64,000 bases of DNA from Ehretia macrophylla (GCA_037974665.1 CM075780.1:5631268-5695267); one strand, 5' to 3'. Counted from the first letter of the stretch, positions 10,877 through 22,126 are shown. Notes: generated from the letters alone by a model not told the origin. Made by a program: numbers and translations.

Positions 10877-10953
10877 ACTACTCTCGCCCAAGCATGCTTA
10901 ACTTCGGAAATTCTGATGGGATCCGGTGCATTAGTGCTGGTATGATCGCACCC
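10877..10953 (-). pseudogene. 5S rRNA pseudogene, 3' part missing (unit 17)
   Basis: Only the 5' two thirds remain (p44-p119, with one extra A near p75). Box C and the 3' end are absent. To its left the spacer breaks at GGTCACAAGCCT, followed by TTGCATG and then TATGATCGCAC, which resembles the 5' end of another 5S gene. This is a complex junction. About 162 bp are missing from the unit. Confidence 0.92.
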
Positions 10954-11513
10954 GTCATGTTGAGAGCACAATTCCTTTATGTGTTAACGGTTCATAGTCC
11001 CAGCCAAGAGAGTTGGCCCATTTAGAAGGCCCAATGTGCTTAACAACAACTCATCCGCTTCAACAATGTAACATCCTCGCAAGAGGTGACATCGACGAGT
11101 TGTAGGGCCCTCTAATGTCCTGCAAGTAAGGTAGTCGTCCTTTTAATAGCTCATGACGTACTATCCGGGACGGAAAAAAGTAGAGCAAAATTAGAAAAGT
11201 TGCCCGAAAACGATAAAAACGTTCGATTTTGGGCTCCAAAAAGGGTACAGCGAGCAAGGTGGCTGCCCCCATCGTAGAGCTTTCGGAGAACTTTCCAAAG
11301 GTATGTTGTGCGCCGTGTAACTCCTTACGGATCAAAAGTTATGGGCACCGGAGAGACAGAGAGCTGGTCACAAGCCCTACGCCCTCGGTTTGCGGGCCTA
11401 GCCTCCACGTGAAGCGAAGTTGTCTTGCCCAAGGTGCCGTGGGATTTGATAATAGAAATGTTGTGGATAAAGTATCTTGGCAACCCTAACCGGTGGAAAA
11501 AAAATTGAAAAGG

Positions 11514-11614
11514 GGGATGCAACACGAGGACTTCCCAAGGGGTCACCCATCCTAGTACTACTCTTGCCCAAGCACGCTAAACTTCGGAGTACTGATGGCA
11601 TCCGGTGCATTAGT
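11514..11614 (-). pseudogene. 5S rRNA pseudogene, 5' end missing (unit 18)
   Basis: The gene runs normally from its 3' end to p101 and then jumps directly into the upstream flank (TTAGTATTGAGGGCAC). About 23 bp covering the transcription start and the first 18 nt are deleted. Changes include p4 A, p25 A, p52 T, p66 A (box A), p78 A, p86 C. Confidence 0.92.
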
Positions 11615-12168
11615 ATTGAGGGCACAATTCCTTTATGTGTTAACAGTTCACAGTCCCAGCCTAGAGAGATGGCCCATTCAGAAGGCCCAATGGGCTTAAC
11701 GACAACCCATCCGCTTCAACAACCTAGCATCCTCGCAAGACGAGATATCGACGTATTTTAGGGTCCTCTAATGTCCCGCGAGGAAGGTTGTCGCCCTTTT
11801 AACAGCTCACGACATACGATCCGGGATGGAAAAACAGAGCTAAATTAGAAAAGTGGCCCGAAACTGATGAAAACATTCGATTTTGGGCTCCAAAAAAGGG
11901 CACAGCAAGCAAGCTAGCTGCCCCCATCATAGAGCTCTTGGAGAATTTTCCAACGGTATGCTGTGCGCCGCGTAACTCATTACAGATCAAAAGTTATGGG
12001 CACCGAAGCGAAGGAGACCTAGTCACAAGCCCTACGCCCTCGGGTTGCTGGCCCAGCCTCCACGTGAAGCGAAGTTGTCTTGCCCAAGGTGCCGTGGGAT
12101 TCGATAATAGAAATGTGGTGGATAAAGTATCTTGGCAACCCAAACAGGAGGAAAAAAAATTTAAAATG

Positions 12169-12287
12169 GGGATGCAACACGTGGACTTCCCAAGGGGTCT
12201 CCCATCCTAGTACTATTCTCGCCCAAGCACGCTTAATTTCGGTGTTCTAATGGGATCCGGTGCATTAGTGCTTGTATGATTGCACCC
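12169..12287 (-). rRNA. 5S rRNA: 5S rRNA gene, unit 19
   Basis: Full length but ten differences: p4 A, p14 T, p25 A, p32 T (box C), p48 T, p69 T (box A), p75 T, p81 A, p105 T, p113 T. Spacer to its left resembles that of unit 15. Confidence 0.94.
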
Positions 12288-12509
12288 GTCATGTTGAGGG
12301 CACAATTGCTTTAAGTGTTAACGATTCACAGTCCCAACCAAGAGAGATGGCCCATTCAGAAGGCCCAATGGGCTTAACGACAACCCATCCGCTTCAACAA
12401 CCCAGCATCCTCGCAAGACGAGATATCGAAGCGTTGTAGAGTCCTCTAATATCCCGCGAGTAAGGTTGTCGTCGTTTTTAAAGCTCACGATGTACTATTC
12501 GGGATCGAA

Positions 12510-12520
12510 AAACAGTTCTA
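12510..12520. other. Spacer deletion junction left of unit 20
   Basis: GTTCTAAATTAGGGCACAGCG lacks the usual AGTGGCCCGAAACTGATG...GGCTCCAAAAA segment. Gene spacing 12169 to 12797 is 628 bp, about 49 short. Both neighbouring genes are unaffected. Confidence 0.85.
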
Positions 12521-12796
12521 AATTAGGGCACAGCGAGCAAGCTAGCTGCCACCATCGTAGAGCTCTTGGAGAGCTTTCCAACGGTATGTTGTGCGCCGCA
12601 TAACTCCTTGCGGATCAAAAGTTAAGGGCACCGGAGCGACGGAGAGCTGGTCACAAGTCCGACGCCCTCGGTTTACGGGCCCAGCCTCCCCGTGAAACGA
12701 AGTTGTCTTGCCCAAGGTGCCGTGGGATTCGATAATAGAAATGTTGTGGATAAAGTATCTTGGCAACCCTAACCGGTGGAAAAAAAATTAAAAAGG

Positions 12797-12915
12797 GGGG
12801 TGCAACAGCAAGACTTCTCAGGGGGTCACGCATCCTATTACTACTCTCGCCCAAGCACGCTTAACTTCGGAGTTCTGATGGGATCTGGTGCATTAGTGCT
12901 GGTATGATCGCACCT
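12797..12915 (-). rRNA. 5S rRNA: 5S rRNA gene, unit 20
   Basis: Full length. p12-13 GC, p15 A, p22 T, p34 G (box C), p42 T, p90 T, p119 T. The first transcribed base is therefore changed. Confidence 0.93.
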
Positions 12916-13124
12916 GTCATGTTGAGGGCACAATTCCTCTATGTGTTAACGGTTCACAGTCCCAGCCAAGAGAGATGGCCCATTCAGAAGGCCCAATGGG
13001 CTTAACAACAACCTATCTGGTTCCACAACGCAGCATCCTCGCAAGACGTGACATCGACGCATTGTAAGGCCCTCTAATGTCCCGTGAGTAAGGTTGTCAT
13101 CCTTTTAACAGCTCACGACGTATG

Positions 13125-13135
13125 ACGTACGATCC
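13125..13135. other. Small spacer duplication left of unit 21
   Basis: ACGACGTATGACGTACGATCC has one extra ACGTATG-type heptamer compared with ACGACGTACGATCC in other units. Spacing 12797 to 13481 is 684 bp, about 7 more than usual. Confidence 0.8.
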
Positions 13136-13480
13136 GGGACGAAAAAAGAGAGCAAAACTAGAAAAGTGGCCCGAAACTATTGAAAACGTTCGATTTTGGG
13201 CTCCAAAAAGAGCACAGTGAGGAAGCTGGCTGCCCCTGTTGTAGAGCTCTCGGAGAGCTTTCCAACGGTATGTTGTGCGCCGTGTAACTCCTTACGGATC
13301 AAAAGTTATGGGCACCGAAGCGAAGGAGACCTGGTCACAAGCCCTACACCCTCGGTTTGCGCGCCCAGCCTCCACATGAAGTGAAGTTGTCTTGCCCAAG
13401 GTGCAGTGGGATTCGATAATAGAAATGTGGTGGATAAAGTATCTTGGCAACCCTAACCGGAGGAAAAAAAATTGAAAACG

Positions 13481-13599
13481 GGGGTGCAACACGAGGACTT
13501 CCCAGGGGGTCACCCATCCTAGTACTACTCTCGCCCAAGCACGCTTAACTTCGGAGTTCTGATGGGATCCGATGCATTAGTGCTGGTATGATCGCACCA
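13481..13599 (-). rRNA. 5S rRNA: 5S rRNA gene, unit 21 (near consensus)
   Basis: Only two differences from the consensus, p92 A and p119 A (the start nucleotide). All three internal control elements, the GC and TATA-like upstream boxes and the T-tracts are intact, so this is one of the better candidates for an expressed copy. The product is the 5S component of the large ribosomal subunit, made by Pol III with TFIIIA. Confidence 0.96.
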
Positions 13600-14020
13600 G
13601 TCATGTTTAGGGCACAATTCCTTTATGTGTTAATGGTTCACAGTCCCAGCCTAGAGAGATGGCCCATTCAGAAGGCCCAATGGACTTAACGACAACCCAT
13701 TCGCTTTAATAACCCAGCATCCTCGCAAGACGAGATATCGACGCATTGTAGGGCTCTCTAATGTCCCGCGATTAAGGTTGTCGTCCTTTTAACAGCTCAC
13801 GACGTACGAACCGGGACGAAAAAACAGAGCTAAAAAAGAAAAGTGGCCCGAAACTGATGAAAACGTTGGATTTTGGGCTCCAAAAAAGGGCACAGCGAGC
13901 AAGCTGGCTGCCCCCGTTGTAGAGCTCTCGGAGAGCTTTCCAACGGTTTGCTGTGCATCGCGTAACCCCTTGCGGATCAAAAGTTATGGGCACCGAAGCA
14001 AAGGAGACCTGGTCACAAGC

Positions 14021-14022
14021 CT
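14021..14022. other. Deletion junction: unit 22 has no 5S gene
   Basis: GGTCACAAGCC from mid-spacer runs straight into TAGAGAGATGGCCC, which normally lies about 50 bp upstream of a 5S start. The spacing from gene 13481 to gene 14528 is 1047 instead of about 1355 bp, so about 308 bp including the whole gene are missing. AGCC is shared by both parent sequences, which suggests microhomology at the join. Confidence 0.9.
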
Positions 14023-14527
14023 AGAGAGATGGCCCATTCAGAAGGCCCAATGGGCTTAACAACAACCCATTTGCTTCAACAACGCAGCATCCTCGCAAGA
14101 CGTCACATCGACGCGTTGTAGGGCCCTCTAATGTCCGACTACTAAGGTTGTCGTCCTTTTAACAGCTCACGACGTACGATACGGGACAGAAAAACAAAGC
14201 AAAATTAGAAAAGTGTCCCGAAACAGATGAAAACGTTCGATTTTGGGCTCCAAAAAGGGCACAGCAAGTAAGTTGGCTGCCCCCGTCGTGGAGCTCATGG
14301 AGAGCTTTCCAATGGTATACTGTGCGCCGCGTAACTCCTTACGGATCAAAAGTTATGGGAACCGAAGCGAAGGAGACCTGGTCACAAGCCCTACGCCCTC
14401 GGTTTGCAGGCCCTGCCTCCACGTGAAGCGAAGTTGTCTTGCCCAAGGTGCCATGGGATTCGATAATAGAAATGTTGTGGATAAAGTATCTTGGCAACCC
14501 TAACCGGTGGATAAAAAATTGAAAAGC

Positions 14528-14646
14528 GGGGTGCAACACGAGGACTTCTCAAGGGGTCACCCATCTTAGTACTACTCTCGCCCAAGCACGCTTAACTTCG
14601 GAGTACTGATGGGATCCGGTGCATTAGTTCTGGTATGATCGCACCC
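14528..14646 (-). rRNA. 5S rRNA: 5S rRNA gene, unit 23
   Basis: Full length. p22 T, p25 A, p39 T (box C), p78 A, p102 T. Upstream ATTATG/TTGATGGCAC. Exact duplicate at 17385. Confidence 0.95.
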
Positions 14647-15204
14647 ATTATGTTGATGGCACAATTCCTTTATGTGTTAACGGTTCGCAGTCCCAACCTA
14701 GAGAGATGGCCCATTCAGAAGGCCCAATAGGCTTAACGACAACCCATCCGCTTCAACAACCCAGCTTCCTCGCAAGACGAGATATTGACGCATTGTATGG
14801 CCCTCTAAGGTCCCGCGAGTAATGTTGTCGTCCTTTTAACAACTCACGGCGTACGATCTGGGACGAAAAAACAGAGCTAAATCAGAAAAGTGGCCCGAAA
14901 CTGATGAAAAAGTTTGATTATGGGCTCCAAAAAGGGCACAACGAGCAAGCTGGCAGCCCCTGTCATAGAACTCTGGGAGAGCTTTCCAACGGTATGTTGA
15001 GCATCGCGTAACTCCTTACGGATGAAAAGTTATGGGCACCGAAGCGAAGGAGACCTGGTCACAAGCCCTACTCCCTCAGTTTGCTGATCCAGCCTCCACG
15101 TGAAGCGAAGTTGTCTTGCCCAGGGCGCTGTGGGATTCGATAATAGAAATGTGGTGGATAAAGTATCTTGGAAACCCTAACCGGAGGAAAAAATAATTAA
15201 AATG

Positions 15205-15323
15205 AGGGTGCAACACGAGGACTTCCCAGGGGGTCACCCATCCTAGTACTACTCTCGCCCAAGCACGCTTAACTTCGGAGTTCTGATGGGATCCGTTGCA
15301 TTAGTGCTGGTATGATCGCACCC
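15205..15323 (-). rRNA. 5S rRNA: 5S rRNA gene, unit 24 (near consensus)
   Basis: Full length with only p1 A and p92 T, internal promoter intact. The TATA-like box upstream is altered to CTTAAT on the + strand. Exact duplicate at 18062. Confidence 0.96.
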
Positions 15324-15880
15324 GTCATGTTGAGAGCACAATTCCTTAATGTGTTAACTGTTCACAGTCCCAGCCTAGAGAAATGGCCCATTCAGAAGGC
15401 CCAATGGGCTTAACGACAATCCATCCGCTTCAACCACCCAGCATCCTCGCAAGATGAGATATCGACGCGTTGTAGGGTCCTATAATGTCCAGCGAGTAAG
15501 GTTGTCGTCCTTTTAAAAGCTCACGACGTACGATCCGGGATGAAAAACAAAGCTAAATAAGAAAAGTGGCCCAAAACTGATGAAAACGTTCAATTTTGGA
15601 CTCCAAAAAAGGGCACAGCGAGCAAGCTCCTGCCCCCATCATAGAGCTCTCGGAGAGCTTTCCAACGGTATGCTGTGCACCGCGTAACTCCTTACAGATC
15701 AAAAGTTATGGGCACCGGAGCGACGGAGACCTGGTCACAAGCCCTACGCCCTCGGTTTGCGGGCCCAGCCTCCACGTGAAGCGAAGTAGTCTTGCCCAAG
15801 GTGCAGTGGGATTCGATAATTGAAATGTCGTGGATAAAGTATCTTGGCAACCCTAACCGGAAGAAAAAAAATTGAAAAGG

Positions 15881-15999
15881 GGGATGCAACACGAGGACTT
15901 CCCCGGGGGTCACCCATCCTAGTACTACTCTCGCCCCAGCACGCTTAACTTCGGTGTTCTGATGGGATCCGGTGCATTAGTGTTGGTATGATCGCACCC
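15881..15999 (-). rRNA. 5S rRNA: 5S rRNA gene, unit 25
   Basis: Full length. p4 A, p24 C, p57 C (box A), p75 T, p103 T. Exact duplicate at 18738. Confidence 0.95.
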
Positions 16000-16558
16000 C
16001 TCATGTTGAGGGCACAATTCCTTTATGTGTTAACGGTTCACAGTCCCAGCCTAGAGAGATGGCCCATTTTAGAAGGCCCAATGGGCTTAACGACAACCCA
16101 TCCGCTTCAACAACCCAGCATCCTCACAAGATGAGATATCGACGCGTTGTAGGGCCCTCTAATGTCCCACGAGGAAGGTTGTCATCCTTTTAACAACTCA
16201 CGACGTACGATCCGGGACAGGAAAACATAGATAAAAAAGAAGAGTGGCCTGAAATTGATGAAAACATTCGATTTTGGGCTCCAAAAAATGGCACAGCAAG
16301 CAAGCTGCCTGCCCCGTCGTAGAGATCTCAGAGAGCTTTCCAACGGTATGCTGTGGGTCTCGTAACTCGTTACAGATCAAAAGTTATGGGCATCAAAGCA
16401 AATGAGACCTGGTCACAAGCCTTACACCCTCGGTTTGCTGGCCCAGCCTCCACGTGAAGCGAAGTTGTCTTGCCCAAGGTGCCGTGGGATTCGATAATAG
16501 AAATGTGGTGGATAAAGTATCTTGGCAACCCTAACCAGAGCAAAAAAAATTGAAAATG

Positions 16559-16676
16559 GGGGTGCAACACGAGGACTTCCCAGGGGGTCACCCATCCTAG
16601 TACTACTCTCGCCCAAGCACGCTTAACTTCGGAGTTCTGATGGGATCCGGTGCATTAGTGCTGGTATGATCCACCA
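16559..16676 (-). rRNA. 5S rRNA: 5S rRNA gene, unit 26, altered 5' end
   Basis: Consensus throughout except the 5' end, where GATCGCACCC has become GATCCACCA (one base lost, end changed). Just upstream, about 27 bp around TTAACGGTTCACAGTCCC are missing (TTAAATAGCCC). The left part lies in segmental duplication 1. Confidence 0.93.
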
Positions 16677-17209
16677 GTCATGTTGATGGCCCAATTCCTT
16701 TATGTGTTAAATAGCCCATTGAGAAGGCCCAATGGGCTTAAAGACAACCCATCCGCTTCAACAACCCAGCATCCGCGCAAGGCGAGATATCGACGCTTTG
16801 TAGGGCCCTCTAATGTCCCGTGAGTAAGGTTGTCCTCCTTTTAACAGCTCACGACGTACGATCCGGGACCCAAAAATAGAGCTAAATCAGAAAAGTGGCC
16901 CGAAACTGATGAAAACGTTCAATTTCGGGCTCCAAAAAAGGGCACAGCGAGCAAGTTGGCTGCCGCTGTCATAGAGCTCTCGGAGAGCTTTCCAACGGTA
17001 TGCTGTGCGCCGCTTAACTCCTTACGGATCAAAAGTTATGGGCACCGAAGCAAATGAGACCTGGTCCCAAGCCCTACGCCCTCGGTTTGCTAGACCAGCC
17101 TCCACGTGAAGCGAAGTTGTCTTTCCCAAGGTGCCGTGGGATTCGATAATAGAAATGTGGTGGATAAAGTATCTTGGCAACCCTAATCGGAGGAAAAAAA
17201 TTTAAAATG

Positions 17210-17242
17210 GGGTTGCAACACGAGGTCTTCCCAGGGGGTCAC
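17210..17242 (-). pseudogene. 5S rRNA fragment at duplication junction (unit 27)
   Basis: Only the 3'-terminal 33 bp of a 5S gene (p1-p33; p4 T, p17 T). At GGGGGTCAC the sequence switches to spacer (AAGCCCTACGCC). GGTCAC occurs both in the gene (GGGTCACCC) and in the spacer (CTGGTCACAAG), so the join lies within a 6-bp shared sequence. This is the left border of segmental duplication copy B. Confidence 0.93.
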
Positions 17243-17384
17243 AAGCCCTACGCCCTCGGTTTGCAGGCCCTGCCTCCACGTGAAGCGAAGTTGTCTTGCC
17301 CAAGGTGCCATGGGATTCGATAATAGAAATGTTGTGGATAAAGTATCTTGGCAACCCTAACCGGTGGATAAAAAATTGAAAAGC

Positions 17385-17503
17385 GGGGTGCAACACGAGG
17401 ACTTCTCAAGGGGTCACCCATCTTAGTACTACTCTCGCCCAAGCACGCTTAACTTCGGAGTACTGATGGGATCCGGTGCATTAGTTCTGGTATGATCGCA
17501 CCC
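17385..17503 (-). rRNA. 5S rRNA: 5S rRNA gene, unit 28
   Basis: Identical duplicate of unit 23 (14528): p22 T, p25 A, p39 T, p78 A, p102 T. Confidence 0.95.
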
Positions 17504-18061
17504 ATTATGTTGATGGCACAATTCCTTTATGTGTTAACGGTTCGCAGTCCCAACCTAGAGAGATGGCCCATTCAGAAGGCCCAATAGGCTTAACGACAAC
17601 CCATCCGCTTCAACAACCCAGCTTCCTCGCAAGACGAGATATTGACGCATTGTATGGCCCTCTAAGGTCCCGCGAGTAATGTTGTCGTCCTTTTAACAAC
17701 TCACGGCGTACGATCTGGGACGAAAAAACAGAGCTAAATCAGAAAAGTGGCCCGAAACTGATGAAAAAGTTTGATTATGGGCTCCAAAAAGGGCACAACG
17801 AGCAAGCTGGCAGCCCCTGTCATAGAACTCTGGGAGAGCTTTCCAACGGTATGTTGAGCATCGCGTAACTCCTTACGGATGAAAAGTTATGGGCACCGAA
17901 GCGAAGGAGACCTGGTCACAAGCCCTACTCCCTCAGTTTGCTGATCCAGCCTCCACGTGAAGCGAAGTTGTCTTGCCCAGGGCGCTGTGGGATTCGATAA
18001 TAGAAATGTGGTGGATAAAGTATCTTGGAAACCCTAACCGGAGGAAAAAATAATTAAAATG

Positions 18062-18180
18062 AGGGTGCAACACGAGGACTTCCCAGGGGGTCACCCATCC
18101 TAGTACTACTCTCGCCCAAGCACGCTTAACTTCGGAGTTCTGATGGGATCCGTTGCATTAGTGCTGGTATGATCGCACCC
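18062..18180 (-). rRNA. 5S rRNA: 5S rRNA gene, unit 29 (near consensus)
   Basis: Identical duplicate of unit 24 (15205): p1 A, p92 T. Internal promoter intact, TATA-like box altered (CTTAAT). Confidence 0.96.
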
Positions 18181-18737
18181 GTCATGTTGAGAGCACAATT
18201 CCTTAATGTGTTAACTGTTCACAGTCCCAGCCTAGAGAAATGGCCCATTCAGAAGGCCCAATGGGCTTAACGACAATCCATCCGCTTCAACCACCCAGCA
18301 TCCTCGCAAGATGAGATATCGACGCGTTGTAGGGTCCTATAATGTCCAGCGAGTAAGGTTGTCGTCCTTTTAAAAGCTCACGACGTACGATCCGGGATGA
18401 AAAACAAAGCTAAATAAGAAAAGTGGCCCAAAACTGATGAAAACGTTCAATTTTGGACTCCAAAAAAGGGCACAGCGAGCAAGCTCCTGCCCCCATCATA
18501 GAGCTCTCGGAGAGCTTTCCAACGGTATGCTGTGCACCGCGTAACTCCTTACAGATCAAAAGTTATGGGCACCGGAGCGACGGAGACCTGGTCACAAGCC
18601 CTACGCCCTCGGTTTGCGGGCCCAGCCTCCACGTGAAGCGAAGTAGTCTTGCCCAAGGTGCAGTGGGATTCGATAATTGAAATGTCGTGGATAAAGTATC
18701 TTGGCAACCCTAACCGGAAGAAAAAAAATTGAAAAGG

Positions 18738-18856
18738 GGGATGCAACACGAGGACTTCCCCGGGGGTCACCCATCCTAGTACTACTCTCGCCCCAGCACG
18801 CTTAACTTCGGTGTTCTGATGGGATCCGGTGCATTAGTGTTGGTATGATCGCACCC
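18738..18856 (-). rRNA. 5S rRNA: 5S rRNA gene, unit 30
   Basis: Identical duplicate of unit 25 (15881): p4 A, p24 C, p57 C, p75 T, p103 T. Confidence 0.95.
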
Positions 18857-19415
18857 CTCATGTTGAGGGCACAATTCCTTTATGTGTTAACGGTTCACAG
18901 TCCCAGCCTAGAGAGATGGCCCATTTTAGAAGGCCCAATGGGCTTAACGACAACCCATCCGCTTCAACAACCCAGCATCCTCACAAGATGAGATATCGAC
19001 GCGTTGTAGGGCCCTCTAATGTCCCACGAGGAAGGTTGTCATCCTTTTAACAACTCACGACGTACGATCCGGGACAGGAAAACATAGATAAAAAAGAAGA
19101 GTGGCCTGAAATTGATGAAAACATTCGATTTTGGGCTCCAAAAAATGGCACAGCAAGCAAGCTGCCTGCCCCGTCGTAGAGATCTCAGAGAGCTTTCCAA
19201 CGGTATGCTGTGGGTCTCGTAACTCGTTACAGATCAAAAGTTATGGGCATCAAAGCAAATGAGACCTGGTCACAAGCCTTACACCCTCGGTTTGCTGGCC
19301 CAGCCTCCACGTGAAGCGAAGTTGTCTTGCCCAAGGTGCCGTGGGATTCGATAATAGAAATGTGGTGGATAAAGTATCTTGGCAACCCTAACCAGAGCAA
19401 AAAAAATTGAAAATG

Positions 19416-19534
19416 GGGGTGCAACACGAGGACTTCCCAGGGGGTCACCCATCCTAGTACTACTCTCGCCCAAGAACGCTTAACTTCGGAGTTCTCATGG
19501 GATCCGGTGCATTAGTGCTGGTATGATCGCACCC
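19416..19534 (-). rRNA. 5S rRNA: 5S rRNA gene, unit 31 (near consensus)
   Basis: Full length. Only p60 A (box A) and p81 C. It equals unit 26 over p1-p59, but its 5' end and upstream region are normal, so the duplication ended inside this gene. Confidence 0.96.
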
Positions 19535-20092
19535 GTCATGTTGAGGGCACAATTCCTTTATGTGTTAACGGTTCACAGCCCCAGCCTAGAGAGATGGCCC
19601 ATTCAGAAGGCCCAATGGGCTTAACGACAACCCATCTGCTTCAACAACCCAGCATCCTCGCAAGACGAGATATCGACGCATTGTAGGGTCCTATAATGTC
19701 ACGCGAGTAAGGTTGTCATTCTTTTAAAAGCTCACGACGTACGATCCTGAACGAAAAAATAGAGCTAAACCAGAAAATTGGCCCGAAACTGATGAAAACG
19801 TTTGATTTTGGGCTCCAAAAAGGGCACAGCGAACAAGCTTCCTGCCACTGTCGTAGAGCTCCCGAAGAGCTTTCCAACGGTATGCTGTGCGCCGCGTAAC
19901 TCCTTACGGATCGAAAGTAATGGGCACCGGAGCAACGGAGAGCTGGTCACAAGCCCTACGCCCTCGGTTTGCGAGCCCAGCCTCCACGTGAAGCGAAGTT
20001 GTCATGTCCAAGGTGCAGTGGGATTCGATAATAGAAATGTGGCGGATAATGTATCTTGGCAACCCTAACTGGAGGAAAAAAAATTGAAAAGG

Positions 20093-20211
20093 GGGGTGCA
20101 ACACGAGGACTTCCCAGGGGGTCACCCATCTTAGTACTACTCTCACCCAAGCACGCTTAACTTCGGAGATCTGATGGGATCCGGTGCATTAGTGCTGGTA
20201 TGATCGCACCC
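20093..20211 (-). rRNA. 5S rRNA: 5S rRNA gene, unit 32
   Basis: Full length with three differences: p39 T (box C), p53 A (intermediate element, CpG transition), p77 A. Confidence 0.96.
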
Positions 20212-20771
20212 GTCATGTTGAGGGCACAATTCCTTTATGTGTTAACTGTTCAAAGTCCCAACCTAGAGAGATGGCCGATTCAAAAGGCCCAATGGGCTTA
20301 ACGACAACCCATCCGCTTCAACAACCCAGTATCCTTGCAAGACGAGATATCAACGCATTGTAGGGCCCTCTAAAGTCCCGCGAGTAAGGTTGTCGTCCTT
20401 TTAACGGCTCACGATGTACGATCCGGGACGGAAAAACAGAGCTAAAAAATAAAAGTGGCCCAAAACTAATGAAAACATTCAATTTTGGGCTCTGAAAAAA
20501 GGGCACAACGAGCAAGCTGACTGCCCCCGTCATAGAGCTCTCAGAGAGCTTTCCAACGGTATGCTGTGCGCCGCGTAACTCCTTACGTATCAAAAGTTAT
20601 GGGCACCGAAGCAAAGGAGACCTGGTCACAAGCCCTACGCCTTCGGTTTGCTGGGACAGCCTCCACGTGAAGCTTAGTTGTCTTGCCCAAGGTGCCGTGG
20701 GATTCGATAATAGAAATGTGGGGGATAAAGTATCTTGGCAACCCGAACCGGAGCAAAACAAATTTAAAAGG

Positions 20772-20890
20772 GGAGTGCAACACGAGGACTTCTTAGGGGG
20801 TCACCCTTCCTAGTACTACTCTTGCCCAAGCATGCTTAACTTCGGAGTACTGATGGGATCCGGTGCATTAGTGCTGGTATTATCGCACCC
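20772..20890 (-). rRNA. 5S rRNA: 5S rRNA gene, unit 33
   Basis: Full length. p3 A, p22-23 TT, p36 T (box C), p52 T, p62 T (box A), p78 A, p110 T. The last p78 A plus GTTATG haplotype in the window. Confidence 0.95.
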
Positions 20891-21449
20891 GTTATGTTGA
20901 GGGCACAATTCCTTTATGTGTTAATAGTTGACAGTCCCAGCTTAGAGAGATGGCCCATTCAGAAGGCCCAATGGGCTTAACTACAACCCATCTGCTTCAA
21001 CAACCCAGCATCCTTGCAAGACGAGATATCGACGCATTGTAGGGCCCTCTAATGTCACGCAAGTAAGGTTGTCGTCCTTTTAACAGCTCACGACGTACAA
21101 TCCGGGACTGAAAAACAGAGCTAAATTAGAAAAGTGGCCCGAAACTATTGAAAACGTTCGATTTTGGGCTCCAAAGAAGGGCACAGTGAGCAAGCTCGCT
21201 GCCCTAGTCATAGAGCTCTCGGAGAGCTTTCCAATGGTATGCTGTGCGCCGCGTAACTTCTTACGGATCAAAAGTGATGGGCACCGAAGCGAATGAGACC
21301 TGGTCACAAGACCTACGCCCTCGGTTTGCTGGCCCAGCCTCCACATGAAGCGAAGTTGTCTTGCCCAAGGTGCCGTGGGATTCGATAATAGAAATGTGGT
21401 GGATAAAGTATCTTGGCAACACTAACCGGAGGAAAAAAAATTTAAAATG

Positions 21450-21568
21450 GGGGTACTACACGAGGATTTCCCAGGGGGTCACCCATCCTAGTACTACTCT
21501 CGCCCAAGCACGCTTAACTTCGGAGTTCTGATGGGATCCGGTGTTTTAGTGCTGGTATGATCGCACCC
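21450..21568 (-). rRNA. 5S rRNA: 5S rRNA gene, unit 34
   Basis: Full length. p6 A, p8 T, p18 T, p95-96 TT. Control regions intact. Upstream flank ATCGTGTTAAGGG. Confidence 0.95.
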
Positions 21569-22126
21569 ATCGTGTTAAGGGTACAATTCCTTTATGTGTT
21601 AACTGTTCACAATCTCAGCCTAGATAGATGGCCCATTCAGAAGGCCCAATGGGCTTAACAACAACCCATCCGTTTCGACAACCCAGCATCCTTGCAAGAC
21701 GAGATATCGACGTGTTGTAGGGTCCTATAATTTCCCGCGAGTAAGGTTGTCGTCCTTTTAAAAGCTCACAACGTACGATCCGGGACTAAAAAATAGAGCT
21801 AAATTAGAAAATTGTCCCGAAACTGATGAAAACGTTCAATTTTGGGCTCCTAAAAGAGCACAGCGATCAAGCTAGCTGCCACTGTCGTAGAGCTCTAGGA
21901 GTGCTTTCCAAAGGTATGTTGTGCGCCCCGTAACTCCTTACGGATCAAAAGTTATGGGCACCGGAGCAACGGAGAGCTGGTCACAAGCCCTACGCCCTCG
22001 GTATGCTGGCCCAGCCTCCACGTGAAGCGAAGTTGTCTTGCCCAAGGTGCCGTGGGATTCTATAATAGAAATGTAGTGGATAAAGTATCTTGGCATCCCT
22101 AACCGGAGGAAAAAAAATTGAAAAAT

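Larger units (their letters stand above)
14380..16617. repeat. Segmental duplication 1, copy A (2238 bp)
   Basis: Matches 17237-19474 at an offset of 2857 bp with no difference that I could find. It carries the genes at 14528 and 15205, 15881 and most of 16559. First mismatches are at 14379/17236 on the left and 16618/19475 on the right. Confidence 0.93.
17237..19474. repeat. Segmental duplication 1, copy B (2238 bp)
   Basis: Second copy of 14380-16617. Its left border falls inside the truncated 5S gene at 17210, and its right border is the first mismatch in the gene at 19416. The perfect match indicates a very recent event or an assembly duplication. Confidence 0.93.
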
